A stretch of DNA of 64,000 bases from an uncultured Prevotellaceae bacterium (GTDB lineage Bacteria; Bacteroidota; Bacteroidia; Bacteroidales; Bacteroidaceae), in NCBI GenBank assembly GCA_900319225.1, contig ONNV01000001.1, forward strand, positions 222,663 to 286,662. Direction: 5' to 3'. Below are positions 1 to 9,600 of this stretch, one piece after another. The position numbers and the translations under genes were made by a program. The notes under the pieces are model-generated. The model did not search any database. It was not told the origin of the DNA and saw only the letters and a list, made by a program, of their open reading frames with translations. The stretch's first letter is position 1, and each line of letters starts with the position of its first letter.

Positions 1-464
1 ATGCAGAACTTGAAATAGGCAACCTCGCGGTCATCCTCACGAATGGAGAGCCTGTAGTTGCCGGAGAGTTTCAGGTTTGCCTGACCGTTGGGCAATACCA
101 GTTTGTAATGAGTGTAGTCAAACGTGGTGTTGAGCGAGTTCTGCCAGTTATCAATGGTTTCACCGTTGAATCCGTCCAGGTAATCGGACTCCAGGATGTC
201 GGACGGCTGCCACTGTGCGTCACAGTGCTGGATATGATAGGTAAAGCGGTGATACTGGTGTGACATCTCGTCAAATGAGAACTCAATGCGGTCATCACTT
301 TTCAGTCTTATGATTGCGGGCTGTTCCCAGTCTCCGTTTACAATTACACGCAGGGTGTTTATCATGTCGGATTTGCTTCCAAACCACTGGGCATGAATAA
401 CTTGCGGTACCGTAAGCAGCGCGATTGCAAGTAATAGGACCGTATGTCTGATTCTTATTCTCAT
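1..464 (-). CDS. Type IX secretion 'plug' family protein (former DUF5103), N-terminal part
   Basis: This gene runs off the left edge; only its first 154 codons are present. I translated it from the ATG at 464. It begins with a signal peptide (MRIRIRHTVLLLAIALLTV, then VIHA-QW). The mature part has TLRVIVNGDWEQPAIIRL, FSFDEMSHQYHRFTYHIQHC, LESDYLDGFNGETIDNW and LNTTFDYTHYKLVLPNGQ, the hallmark blocks of the family formerly called DUF5103. That family is named for the plug subunit that blocks the unused side of the SprA translocon in type IX secretion. The start overlaps the stop of the upstream cation transporter gene by 4 bp (ATGA), so the two are probably cotranscribed and translationally coupled. 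The family call is from recalled motifs; a role in T9SS is inference. Confidence 0.78.
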   Translation of the reverse strand, partial: MRIRIRHTVLLLAIALLTVPQVIHAQWFGSKSDMINTLRVIVNGDWEQPAIIRLKSDDRIEFSFDEMSHQYHRFTYHIQHCDAQWQPSDILESDYLDGFNGETIDNWQNSLNTTFDYTHYKLVLPNGQANLKLSGNYRLSIREDDREVAYFKFC

Positions 465-1348
465 TGGTCTGTAGGTTCCATGTGAATAGCCACGTGAGTA
501 TTCTCACCGAAACGTTTCTTGAGCCTGCATTCTATGGCATCGGCATGGTCATGGGCACGGGCCAGCGTGATGTCTCCGTTCATGAGTATATGCAACTCAA
601 TGGCGTAGAGGTTACCGATACGGCGGGTACGCAGGTCATGGGGTTCTATGACATCGGGTTCAGATTGGGCTATCTGCATGATCTCATCCTCGATGTCATC
701 GGGCAGGGAGTGCTCCAGAAGGTCTCTCATACCCTGGATGATAAGCTCCACGGCCACCTTGACAATGAATGCGCCGACTACTACCGATGCCAGAGGATCA
801 AGTACGGCCCAGCGTTTTCCAAGCAGAACGGCACCGCCAATACCTACGGCTGTTCCTATGGATGACAGGGCGTCACTGCGATGGTGCCATGCATTTGCCT
901 CCAGTGCGGGAGAGTCCAGATTGCGGGCATTACGTATGGTGTAACGGTAGGTGAGTTCTTTCAGTATGATTGATACCAGTGCGGCCCAGAGCGCCAGCAT
1001 TCCGGGTGCCTGGAGCTCATCTCCACGCCACCATGCCGCTATGCGCAAGGCTCCGTTATGGAATATGCCTACTGCCACGATAACAAGAGCTATGCCTATG
1101 ATTGTAAGAGCCAGGGTCTCATACTTGCCGTGACCGTAATCATGTGACTTGTCCTGCGGCTTGCCGCTGATATGAACAAATATCAGCACTATGAGGTCGG
1201 TTACAAAATCAGAGAGGGAGTGTACGGCATCGGCAATCATGGCGGCACTATGGCCCAGAATACCGGCAATGAACTTGAATGCAAGCAAAACCACGTTGAC
1301 TGCTCCACCGGCCAGCGTTACCTTGAATATCTGTTTCTCTCTGTCCAT
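461..1348 (-). CDS. Cation diffusion facilitator (CDF) metal transporter
   Basis: A 295-residue inner-membrane metal/proton antiporter of the FieF/ZitB type, expected to export Zn2+, Fe2+ or Mn2+. The N-terminal half holds the transmembrane bundle with the metal-site motifs AMIADAVHSLSDFVTD (TM2) and HHRSDALSSIGTAVG (TM5), each giving the HxxxD or DxxxD ligands of the family. The KSHDYGHGKYETLA loop is also typical. The C-terminal ~85 residues form the cytoplasmic ferredoxin-like dimerisation domain (HDLRTRRIGNLYAIELHILM). Length is normal. It is the first gene of a unit that continues into the T9SS-plug gene with a 4-bp overlap; a functional link between the two is not obvious. Metal specificity cannot be read from the sequence. 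Confidence 0.92.
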   Translation of the reverse strand: MDREKQIFKVTLAGGAVNVVLLAFKFIAGILGHSAAMIADAVHSLSDFVTDLIVLIFVHISGKPQDKSHDYGHGKYETLALTIIGIALVIVAVGIFHNGALRIAAWWRGDELQAPGMLALWAALVSIILKELTYRYTIRNARNLDSPALEANAWHHRSDALSSIGTAVGIGGAVLLGKRWAVLDPLASVVVGAFIVKVAVELIIQGMRDLLEHSLPDDIEDEIMQIAQSEPDVIEPHDLRTRRIGNLYAIELHILMNGDITLARAHDHADAIECRLKKRFGENTHVAIHMEPTDQ

Positions 1349-1371
1349 GATACCTTTAACGGATTTAAACC

Positions 1372-1379
1372 CAAAAGTA
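1372..1379 (-). promoter_or_regulatory. Candidate -7 promoter element for the CDF transporter
   Basis: TACTTTTG on the minus strand, matching the Bacteroidota -7 consensus TAnnTTTG, 23 bp upstream of the ATG at 1348. A TTTA 21 bp further upstream may serve as the -33 element. Confidence 0.5.
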
Positions 1380-1392
1380 ATACATCTTTTTA

Positions 1393-1400
1393 TATTTTTG
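1393..1400 (+). promoter_or_regulatory. Candidate -7 promoter element for the 1450 esterase
   Basis: TATTTTTG, a full match to TAnnTTTG, 49 bp upstream of the esterase ATG. No convincing -33 TTTG lies at the right distance. It overlaps the upstream region of the divergent CDF promoter. Confidence 0.4.
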
Positions 1401-1449
1401 TAAAGCGAAAAAGTAAAACCGACATACTTTATTAATCAATTACTGACTT

Positions 1450-2571
1450 ATGAAAAAGATTCTGACATTGGTCACACTAGTGACATTTCTTGTGGCTCCG
1501 GCTGTGGCACAGGAGCTGAGTAATTTCAATCGCGGCAGACAGCAGGTCAAGTCACCCGAAATCAATGGTGAAAAGGTTACTTTCCGTCTTAGCGCCAATT
1601 CCGCTGCACAGGTCAGCCTACAGGGGAACTGGATGGAGAGAGGCAGCCTGCCTATGGAAAAAGGCCAGAACGGCGTCTGGGAGGTTACCATAGACACTCC
1701 GTCGCCCGAGATCTACACCTACAATTTTGTTGTTGACGGCGTATCCGTGAATGACCCTCAGAACTATATGGTACAGCGTGACGGTACCCGTTACCTGAAT
1801 ATGCTTATGGTGCCCGGAGAACGTACCGAGAACTATTTTGAGGCCAATCAGCGCGGAACAGTGACATACTGCTGGTATGACAGCAAGATACTTGGAATTA
1901 ACCGCCGTGTCACCGTCTATACTCCTTACGGATATGAGACCAGCGGCAAGAAATACCCGGTGCTCTATCTGCTTCATGGTGCAGGCGGTGATGAGGAGGC
2001 CTGGACATCGATGGGCCGTACAGCGCAGATACTGGATAACCTGATAGAGAAGGGGCTTGCAGAACCTATGATAGTCGTTATGCCCAACGGTAACCCCGGA
2101 CAGCAGGCTGCACAGACATTAGGTCTGCCAGAGAAACAGATTGATCGCAGGGATCCCGCCATGGCCGATGCCTACGTAAAGAGTCTCTGCACGGAAATAG
2201 TGCCTTTCATCGAGAAAAACTTCCGTGTGATTGCCAAACCGGAGTCACGTGCCATTGCCGGCCTCTCAATGGGTGGCGGACATACCATTACGGCATCAAA
2301 CCTTTATCCGGACATGTTTGATTGGATATGCCCGCTGTCTGCAGCCGGCAGTTCAACCCCAGAGCAGATCACCGCTCTCAAGAAGGCTGGTGTAAAGCTC
2401 TATTTCCTGGCCTGCGGTACAAGTGATTTCCTGTGGGAGACCTCTGTAACTCTTGACAAGACCATGACAGACTGCGGTCTTGAGCACACGTTCTACAAGT
2501 CTGACGGTGGTCACGTGTGGGCCAACTGGCGTCTGTACCTGAACACCTTTGCACAGCTGCTGTTCAAGTAA
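1450..2571 (+). CDS. Secreted CE1-type esterase with N-terminal E-set domain
   Basis: 373 residues with a signal peptide (MKKILTLVTLVTFLVAPAVA-QE). Residues ~35-125 form an E-set/CBM48-like sandwich (VTFRLSANSAAQVSLQGNW, IYTYNFVVDGVSVNDP). Residues ~145-373 are an alpha/beta hydrolase of the esterase-D/CE1 group: RRVTVYTPYGYE, YPVLYLLHGAGGDEEAW, the nucleophile elbow GLSMGGG, and a C-terminal DGGHVWANW that supplies the catalytic His. This layout is common among Bacteroidales feruloyl and acetyl-xylan esterases, so it probably removes ester side groups from plant xylan in the periplasm or at the surface. The 52-kb esterase is a paralogue without the E-set domain. Substrate is inferred. Confidence 0.85.
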   Translation: MKKILTLVTLVTFLVAPAVAQELSNFNRGRQQVKSPEINGEKVTFRLSANSAAQVSLQGNWMERGSLPMEKGQNGVWEVTIDTPSPEIYTYNFVVDGVSVNDPQNYMVQRDGTRYLNMLMVPGERTENYFEANQRGTVTYCWYDSKILGINRRVTVYTPYGYETSGKKYPVLYLLHGAGGDEEAWTSMGRTAQILDNLIEKGLAEPMIVVMPNGNPGQQAAQTLGLPEKQIDRRDPAMADAYVKSLCTEIVPFIEKNFRVIAKPESRAIAGLSMGGGHTITASNLYPDMFDWICPLSAAGSSTPEQITALKKAGVKLYFLACGTSDFLWETSVTLDKTMTDCGLEHTFYKSDGGHVWANWRLYLNTFAQLLFK

Positions 2572-2596
2572 ACAAGCAAATCTCTTACAATAACAG

Positions 2597-2624
2597 AACC
2601 GGCCGGAAGTTGTCCCGGCCGGTT
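2597..2624. terminator. Hairpin between convergent genes
   Basis: A perfect 10-bp stem (AACCGGCCGG / CCGGCCGGTT) with an 8-nt loop, between the esterase stop and the stop of the convergent gene at 2628. The T-tract is weak, so it may be a transcript-stabilising hairpin rather than a strong terminator. Confidence 0.5.
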
Positions 2625-2627
2625 TGT

Positions 2628-3920
2628 CTAATTATGCAGAGGATCGTCGAATAGGGTCTCCCGTATCCATCTGTGTACCTTGCGGCGGGCATCAATGACC
2701 TCCTGTGACTCAGGTTCCAGCTCATCGTTATATTCTCCTTTGGCCAGTGATTCGTCAAATCTTGTGTGATAATCAGTAGCCTGTATCCTGTACTGTTCAC
2801 GTATGGGCATTTTCATGTCGAGCTGACGCTCTGCCTCGGATACGTCAAGCGCCCAGTTTACTGCATCAATAGCATCCGGATTGTATGTGCTGCCGTCAGG
2901 GTTGGTATATAAGCCGTATAGACCCAAGTCCATTGTCTTGAATGCAGAGGTTATCTCTGATACATCTTGAGTATTCTTATCAGGTTTGGGACTGAAAGGC
3001 TCTTTCTTAAAGCATTCCGTAACCATGAAATCGGTCCCGTCCAGATTTGGCCTGGGTTGACTTCCGTGCATGCCACAGTTGAACTGGGCATTGGACGGGC
3101 TCCATAACACATGTATAAGGGCGTAGTCTACAGAACCTTCATTGTTTACGCTGAAATGGCAGTCAACGCAGTCTTTGAGGAACCTTTCATTCATGTAATC
3201 GGGATACCGTTTGAGCTGAAGCTTGATTGGAACGGTTCGGGCGGCATAGCGAATACCCATGTTCTCAACCCATATGGACTTGAGTTTCATGGAGCGTACA
3301 TCAATCTCAAGCTCTCCCTTTGCATACAAGGGGTTCTTTAAGGGATATCTGTCTGATGACTCAAAACTGAACACGTATGAGTCACCGGTTACATCTTTTA
3401 GGCTGAAACTGTAATCAGCACGGTTCCGGCTGTATACGGGACCATATAAGTAAATGAGCCTTATGACATCCGATATGTATCTGGCTCTGGCATCATATTT
3501 GTTGGGATGGGGTAGATCCTCGTCGGGAGAGTCATAGTTTCTGGTCAGTACATCCTTTCCGTCAGAGTCATAACGCAGGCTTCTTGCGTTATAGACCGGG
3601 GCGAACTTGAAACGCCAGTAATAGTCCCATTCATCGGACCTTTTTGTGTTGTATCCGCTTGAGAACCAGTATCCGTATTCCCGGCTCAGCTGGACTGTGG
3701 AGCCGTTGGATTCCATTATCTGGATCCATTGCCCGTTGCCGCCGTCCAATGACCTCTTGGTTAACTTCTTAAGGTTACCTATCGCTTTCTTGATGATGGT
3801 CTTGTTGGATGGGACCTCAATCTGAACGTCACTGAGCTCAATTACCGATTCAGATTCTTGAGAGATGGCAGAGACTGTCGCCGCCATCAGCATTAATAAG
3901 GAGAGAAGTATCTTTTTCAT
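2628..3920 (-). CDS. Secreted protein of unknown function
   Basis: 430 residues with a clear signal peptide (MKKILLSLLMLMAATVSAIS-QE). I do not recognise a catalytic family. The segment NKTIIKKAIGNLKKL near residue 38 resembles a motif seen in some Bacteroidota outer-membrane carboxypeptidase-regulatory-like proteins. The central part (residues ~90-260) is rich in Tyr, Trp and charged residues and contains a CVDCHF motif near 243, which is not a CxxCH haem site. The C-terminal third is polar and probably helical. It starts 12 bp after the DUF805/HTH gene on the same strand, so the two probably form an operon. It could be a surface or periplasmic partner of that membrane protein. Confidence 0.7.
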   Translation of the reverse strand: MKKILLSLLMLMAATVSAISQESESVIELSDVQIEVPSNKTIIKKAIGNLKKLTKRSLDGGNGQWIQIMESNGSTVQLSREYGYWFSSGYNTKRSDEWDYYWRFKFAPVYNARSLRYDSDGKDVLTRNYDSPDEDLPHPNKYDARARYISDVIRLIYLYGPVYSRNRADYSFSLKDVTGDSYVFSFESSDRYPLKNPLYAKGELEIDVRSMKLKSIWVENMGIRYAARTVPIKLQLKRYPDYMNERFLKDCVDCHFSVNNEGSVDYALIHVLWSPSNAQFNCGMHGSQPRPNLDGTDFMVTECFKKEPFSPKPDKNTQDVSEITSAFKTMDLGLYGLYTNPDGSTYNPDAIDAVNWALDVSEAERQLDMKMPIREQYRIQATDYHTRFDESLAKGEYNDELEPESQEVIDARRKVHRWIRETLFDDPLHN

Positions 3921-3932
3921 AATCGTAGAGTC

Positions 3933-4967
3933 TCAGGATTTTAAGCCATTGGTCTGAAACAAGGGGTCCGGACCATAGTTGTTGGGGCCCTCGGTGCCTT
4001 TACGGCAATACCAGACGGTGTTTACTGTGATGGTGGCAATCAGTATCAGGATATCTATCACATACATGGCGTTGGCCCAGTTCATCACAAAGCGGTCGGG
4101 CAGCTGTGACTGCTCCAGATTCCTTAAGTAGACGTCATACTCTATCCTCCATATGAACATTACTATGAATACAATCCAAGGTGTCAGATAGGTGGTAACC
4201 CACAGCCAGCCGTTACGGTCTGTATCCTGGATACGTCTTACTGATGCGGCAGAGTGGGAAATAGCCAGCAATGCGGCTATGACAACCCAGGCCCTGGTGA
4301 CGATGTGGTCATATTGGTAAGGGATAATACTGTTGACGGATGTAAGCCACAACATAAGAGAGAAGACTGCAATCTGCATGATGAAGCAGAATAGTGTGTA
4401 GTACCAGAACTCGGCGCGTGATGCGCGTCCTTTGAATCTTACAGATCCGCAAAGACCATTGATGATAGCCTTGCCGAATGTCATTTTGATTGGTTTGTTT
4501 TGTTCCATAACGTTTTTGTTTTGGGTTTGTGCTGCCAAAGGTATGGCGGCATCATCGGGCTCCGAAACATTTTGCGTAACACAATCGTGACATTGGTCCT
4601 GATACATTTTTGTTACAGTGTGGAATATGAGCGAGAACCACTCCTGGGGCAGTTTTTCACGCAGACGGCTCTTGCGCATTCGGACTGCATCGTTAGAAAC
4701 CGAGAAGCATTCGGCTATAACTGAGACTGAAAAGCCTTCATAAGATAGGACGCTCAGAAGCAGGTCCCAGTCGGTAAGGGAGGGGTTGATGTTGCGCAGT
4801 TCCAGAAAGATAGGGTAGAATACCTTCTCAATCTCCTTGGTGATTGAGAGACGTTCATCGAACGTAAGACGGTTGTCACGGCTGCGGTAGAGGGTAAGGA
4901 TACGTGCGCTCTCAGTTTCCGAGAACTGGCGGTGACACTCAAGGAGCAGGTTCTGTTCTTTTTCCAT
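3933..4967 (-). CDS. HTH domain fused to DUF805 membrane protein
   Basis: 344 residues from the ATG at 4967; a longer in-frame reading to 5114 is unlikely because it would cover the promoter region. Residues ~1-130 are soluble and carry a helix-turn-helix of the LuxR/sigma-region-4 kind: SLTDWDLLLSVLSYEGFSVS followed by VIAECFSVSNDAVRMRKSRL. Residues ~165-300 are a DUF805 domain with the typical KGRASRAEFWYYTLF and SVRRIQDTDRNGWLW motifs and four hydrophobic segments. DUF805 proteins are usually stand-alone ~120-residue membrane proteins. The fusion suggests a membrane-tethered DNA-binding or signalling protein, though no regulated target can be named. It is followed 12 bp later by the secreted unknown protein. 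Confidence 0.75.
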   Translation of the reverse strand: MEKEQNLLLECHRQFSETESARILTLYRSRDNRLTFDERLSITKEIEKVFYPIFLELRNINPSLTDWDLLLSVLSYEGFSVSVIAECFSVSNDAVRMRKSRLREKLPQEWFSLIFHTVTKMYQDQCHDCVTQNVSEPDDAAIPLAAQTQNKNVMEQNKPIKMTFGKAIINGLCGSVRFKGRASRAEFWYYTLFCFIMQIAVFSLMLWLTSVNSIIPYQYDHIVTRAWVVIAALLAISHSAASVRRIQDTDRNGWLWVTTYLTPWIVFIVMFIWRIEYDVYLRNLEQSQLPDRFVMNWANAMYVIDILILIATITVNTVWYCRKGTEGPNNYGPDPLFQTNGLKS

Positions 4968-4987
4968 AGAAGTGACTATTTGTGATA

Positions 4988-4995
4988 CAAATATA
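4988..4995 (-). promoter_or_regulatory. Candidate -7 element for the HTH-DUF805 operon
   Basis: TATATTTG on the minus strand, a full TAnnTTTG match, 20 bp upstream of the ATG at 4967. A TTTTG lies 14 bp further upstream, closer than the usual 19-21 bp, so the -33 element is uncertain. The position supports 4967 as the real start. Confidence 0.5.
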
Positions 4996-5101
4996 GCAGA
5001 ATATGGTTTCAAAACGCCTTTATGGGGCATAACATAAATGTAACAAACAGTTATGTGCTTGTTTTTGGAGCATATATAAAGTAACGGATTGAAAAAATGA
5101 G

Positions 5102-5109
5102 TAATTTCG
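5102..5109 (+). promoter_or_regulatory. Candidate -7 element for proS
   Basis: TAATTTCG, one base from TAnnTTTG, 20 bp upstream of the proS ATG. The same TAnnTTCG variant precedes pcrA at 54672. No clear -33 element. Confidence 0.4.
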
Positions 5110-5129
5110 CGCACTGAAACGAGAAAGCT

Positions 5130-6611
5130 ATGGCTAAAGAACTAAAAGATCTTACCAAAAGAAGCGAGAACTACTCGCAGTGGTACAACGAATTGGTAGT
5201 TAAGGCTGACCTCGCCGAGCAGGCACCTGTACGTGGCTGCATGGTTATCAAGCCTTACGGTTATGCAATCTGGGAGAAGATACAGCGTACCCTTGATGAC
5301 AAGTTCAAGGAGACCGGTCATGTAAATGCATATTTCCCATTGCTTATCCCAAAATCATACCTGAGCCGTGAGGCCGAGCATGTGGAGGGCTTTGCCAAGG
5401 AGTGCGCCGTGGTTACACACTACCGTCTCAAGAATGCTGAGGACGGCAGCGGTGTCATTGTGGATCCCGCAGCCAAGCTTGAGGAGGAACTTATTGTCCG
5501 TCCTACATCAGAGACAATCATCTGGGCTACATATAAGAACTGGATCAAGTCATACCGTGACCTGCCTATCCTGTGCAACCAGTGGGCAAACGTAATGCGT
5601 TGGGAGATGCGTCCGCGTCTGTTCCTGCGTACCGCTGAGTTCCTGTGGCAGGAGGGTCATACCGCACATGCCACCCGTGAGGAGGCAGAGCAGGAGGCAC
5701 GCCGCATGCAGCAGGTTTATGCAGACTTTGTTGAGGGCTACATGGCCGTTCCGGTAGTTCGTGGCGTAAAGTCCGAGACCGAGCGTTTTGCAGGTGCCCT
5801 TGATACCTACACCATTGAGTCAATGACTCAGGACGGTAAGGCACTGCAGTGCGGTACATCACATTTCCTGGGTCAGAACTTTGCCAAGGCATTTGATGTA
5901 CAGTTCATCAATAAGGAGAACAAGCTGGAGTATGTATGGGCTACATCATGGGGCGTATCAACACGTCTGATGGGTGCCCTGATCATGGCTCACTCTGATG
6001 ACAACGGTCTGGTTCTGCCTCCTAAGCTTGCTCCCATACAGGTTGTAATTGTTCCTATCTATAAGAATGCTGATGACCTGGCACAGATCAGCGCCAAGGT
6101 TGATACTCTGGTTGAGGCTCTCCGCAAGAAGGGCATCAGCGTCAAGTATGACGATGCCGATAACAAGCGTCCCGGATTCAAGTTCGCCGACTATGAGGTT
6201 AAGGGTGTTCCTGTACGTGTTGCCCTGGGTATGCGTGACCTTGAGGCCGGTACATGTGAGATCATGCGCCGTGACACTCTGGAGAAGGAGACCGTTCCGT
6301 TTGAGGGTCTTGAGGAGCTCATTCCCAGTATGCTTGATGATATGCAGAAGGCAATCTTTGAGAAGGCTAAGGCATGGCGTGACGCACGTATGGTTGAGGT
6401 CAACTCATATGACGAGTTCAAGGAGAAGATAGAACAGGGCTACTTTGTCCTGGCCCACTGGGACGGCACTGCCGATACCGAGGCCAAGATTAAGGAGGAG
6501 ACCAAGGCTACCATCCGCTGTCTGCCTTTCGGCATGAAGGAGGAGCCGGGAACCGACGTATACAGCGGTAAGCCTGCTGCCCGCAGAGTTCTGTTTGCAC
6601 GTTCATATTGA
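5130..6611 (+). CDS. proS: Prolyl-tRNA synthetase, archaeal/eukaryotic-like short type
   Basis: A 493-residue class II aminoacyl-tRNA synthetase that charges tRNA-Pro with proline. Class II signatures include the motif-2 region ([20 protein letters not shown], then [10 protein letters not shown]) and the motif-3-like [19 protein letters not shown]. The anticodon-binding domain starts near residue 305 ([12 protein letters not shown]), and the C-terminal ~70 residues form the extra domain typical of the archaeal/eukaryotic type. The large bacterial editing insertion between motifs 2 and 3 is absent, as is normal for Bacteroidota. It appears monocistronic and ends in a bidirectional terminator shared with the convergent tamB-like gene. 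Codon choice is strongly biased, as expected for high expression. Confidence 0.97.
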   Translation: MAKELKDLTKRSENYSQWYNELVVKADLAEQAPVRGCMVIKPYGYAIWEKIQRTLDDKFKETGHVNAYFPLLIPKSYLSREAEHVEGFAKECAVVTHYRLKNAEDGSGVIVDPAAKLEEELIVRPTSETIIWATYKNWIKSYRDLPILCNQWANVMRWEMRPRLFLRTAEFLWQEGHTAHATREEAEQEARRMQQVYADFVEGYMAVPVVRGVKSETERFAGALDTYTIESMTQDGKALQCGTSHFLGQNFAKAFDVQFINKENKLEYVWATSWGVSTRLMGALIMAHSDDNGLVLPPKLAPIQVVIVPIYKNADDLAQISAKVDTLVEALRKKGISVKYDDADNKRPGFKFADYEVKGVPVRVALGMRDLEAGTCEIMRRDTLEKETVPFEGLEELIPSMLDDMQKAIFEKAKAWRDARMVEVNSYDEFKEKIEQGYFVLAHWDGTADTEAKIKEETKATIRCLPFGMKEEPGTDVYSGKPAARRVLFARSY

Positions 6612-6630
6612 TACGTTAAACATAAAATGA

Positions 6631-6665
6631 AAAGGGTGATTCTGTCAAGAGTCACCCTTTCTTAT
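6631..6665. terminator. Bidirectional terminator between proS and tamB-like gene
   Basis: AAAGGGTGA (6631-6639) pairs perfectly with TCACCCTTT (6652-6660) around a 12-nt loop. The A-run on one side and T-run on the other let it act in both directions between these convergent genes. Confidence 0.85.
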
Positions 6666-6683
6666 TTATATGTTTCTGATTGA

Positions 6684-9600
6684 TCAGAAGTCTCTCTCAA
6701 ACACCAGACCTACGCCCTGTGTTGTAAGTGTAGTCTTGCTGAAGTACTTATCGTTGGCCTTGTTGTAGCCCTTTATGCTAATGCCCTTGCGCGGGAACAG
6801 TTTATACTTGACCTCCAGGTCACCAATAAAGTTCGAGGTGTTGTTGATTGTGTTCTCCCTGTAACCGAAACTGCCGTTCACCAGCAGGCGGTTGTCAAGC
6901 AGGTGGGCCTCAAGGATGCCCTCCAGTTCCTTGTTGTTAAGGTTGGTGGCATCATTTGACAGGTAACTGCTGGCGCTCAGGTTACTTGAGATCGAGACCT
7001 TCTCATTATCCAGAACCTGTGACAGCAGGTTGTTTATCTGGGCGCTCACGGTTGAGTTTACCAGAGACTCCATAGTGCTGGGGGTGAGGCCGTTGTTCAC
7101 GGTGTTCATGTCATAGGTAAAGAAACGTCCTATGACAAGAAGGTACATGAACTGGGTGTTGCGCTGCTCCTCGGTAGATGTTGCGCTAGCCAGGATATCC
7201 CTCTCCTCGGACGTGCCTGAGGGCATGTCTATGTTGAATGTGATATTGGGATCGCTCACGTTACCGGTAATGTCCATCAGACAGCGAACCCTTACGTTGT
7301 TTGACGATGTGGCGCTCGGGTCAAGGTCATATATGGATACTGAGTTGACGTTGTGATAGGTCTGCAGGTTAAACTCCGTGTCAAGCGGATCTCCGTTGAA
7401 CCTTACGTAACTGCCCTCCATAAGGGTGAAGTTCTTGCGTATCAGGTCCTCAAGGGAGAGTGAGCACTGACCGTAGCTAAGGTTATAAATACCGTTTATT
7501 ACAGGACCGTCCTTGGAATCATATTTGAGTGATATGTCACCGTTGCCTCGGAAGAAACCGTTAAGTGATGCCAGCGACATCTCTACGAGGGCGTCCTCAC
7601 TGCATCGGATGACAAAGTCAAGACTGAATCGCTTTCCTGTCTTGGTCTTGGCCGGTATGATAGCCTTGACGGTATCCGCGTTCATATGGATGGTGTTCCT
7701 GTCTACGATGGTCAGGAAATTGTAATCTGCCACAGATGCCGATGAGGGGTTGTAGTTGATGCGGGTTCCGGGAGCGGTACGGGCATCGACTGTGATGGCA
7801 AGTCCGGTGGCGGGGTGGTACTTGAGCGTCATGGAGCCCTCGGCGTATACTGAGGCCGATATGTCACTCTTCTCAGTGACGGGCTGATAGTATACCAGCA
7901 TATCGGCCACGTCGGCTGTCATGTCAACTCTCCAGTAGGAGAACTTGTCATGGGTGAGTATGCAGGTAAGCAGACCGTCATGGCCCTGCTTGTCATAGAA
8001 TTCCACGTCACGGAAGATCATCTGTCCGGGCTCAAACCACAGGGTGTCACGCTTTACATAGAATGTGGTGTTGACGTCATCCTGAACAAAATATCCGTCC
8101 TCAAGGATGGCCTCTCCTTCCATATCCAGATCCGGCAGGTTACCGAACAGCCTCAGTTTGCCTATTGCACGTCCGCCCAGGTCCTGGAAAGCCGAATGGG
8201 TCCATGTGTTGAGGAAATGCAGGTCTGTATGGTCGGCGTCAATCGTGGCGTCAATATAACGTGAATCGGGGTAGTACTGGCCGGTCACCGTGGTGGCGGC
8301 TATGTCCTTGTCAACCATAGTGGCTTTCATCTCCACACGGCGGTCGGAGCTGTTCCAGTTACAGTTTGCGGTAAGGTCTCCATGGTAAGAGTCCATGAAC
8401 CGGAAATCACTGATGTCGCACATTCCGTAGAACGCCGGATTGCCCAATACTCCGGCCAGGAATATCTCGCCCGATGCGATACCCTCCAGACCTGCGTTGT
8501 TGCTGCCCAGTATGGAGAGGGTGTGCCCCAGGTCAATATTCTTCATTGAGAGGCGGATAACGTCGCTGGAATCGGCCGAAATGGTTCCGTCTGCATACAG
8601 ATACTGGTTCTGGTTACTTGCGCTGAAATCAGATATTGATACCTTGTGGTTGTCTGTACTTATGCGTGCTATTGACAGATCCCATCTGGTGCCGTTAACA
8701 AGTACGTTGGTGGTGTCCACGAACGTAAGTGACTTGAGGCCGCGGCGCGTGTCATAACGGAAGAACTGTGACAGGGTCTTGGCTGTTCCGTTTATGTTGG
8801 CTGTAGTATTGTTCCAGGAGTAGGTACCGCGGACGATGTCGGTGAATGCCATGAGTGAGATGTTCACGTCGGTTCCACCTTCATTCTGATCATCAAGTGA
8901 TCCCATTATGTGGGCATAACCGGTACCGTCAGTTGAGTTGACTGAAACCATGGCGTCGCGGAGCGTCTGTCCGGCAACGGTGATCTGCGGAACGGTAAGC
9001 TGTCCTATGCAGATGCTGTCATCATCAATGAATGTCATCTGCAGGTGGGCCGGACGGTCAAGTGAAACGGGGTAGTGGAATACTGCCGGCAGGAAGTCCA
9101 GACGGTCTATGCTTGCCTCTACCGAGAAGCTGTTGGTGCTGTGCAGATAACCTTTGGCGCCGATGTTGTCGGCCACCATCTTGCCTATTGTGGGCAATAT
9201 GTCGGATGATGCCTTGGCAAGTGAGGCAGGGAGCTGTGTGAGCTTGTAATCACCTACCACAGACATGTTCATGAAGTCGCTGTATACAGATATGACCTTG
9301 ATCAGGTCATTGTACTCACCGATGGAAACGGTAAGATTGTTCATGAACCAGCTGTCAATCCTGTCGGCATAACTGAGACTGTCAACTGATATGCGGCCGG
9401 TCATGTGGTCCAGGTCAGGACCGATCAGGTCTGCTGCAAGGGTGGAGGTAAGTGACATGCTGTCCCTGGCAGAGAGGTTATATGCAGCCAGGTTGAGAGA
9501 GTCTGCATCCACCTTTATAGTATAGAACGGAATATCGCCCGTGCCTACACCTGCATAGAGCTTAAGGGATCCGTTGGCATCAGTGAACTTAAGGTCCGTG

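Noticed and set aside
3130-3190. Haem-binding motif in the secreted unknown protein
   Set aside because: The sequence is CVDCHF: two residues between the cysteines do give CxxCH, but it is a single site in a protein with no other cytochrome features, so the call was not supported.
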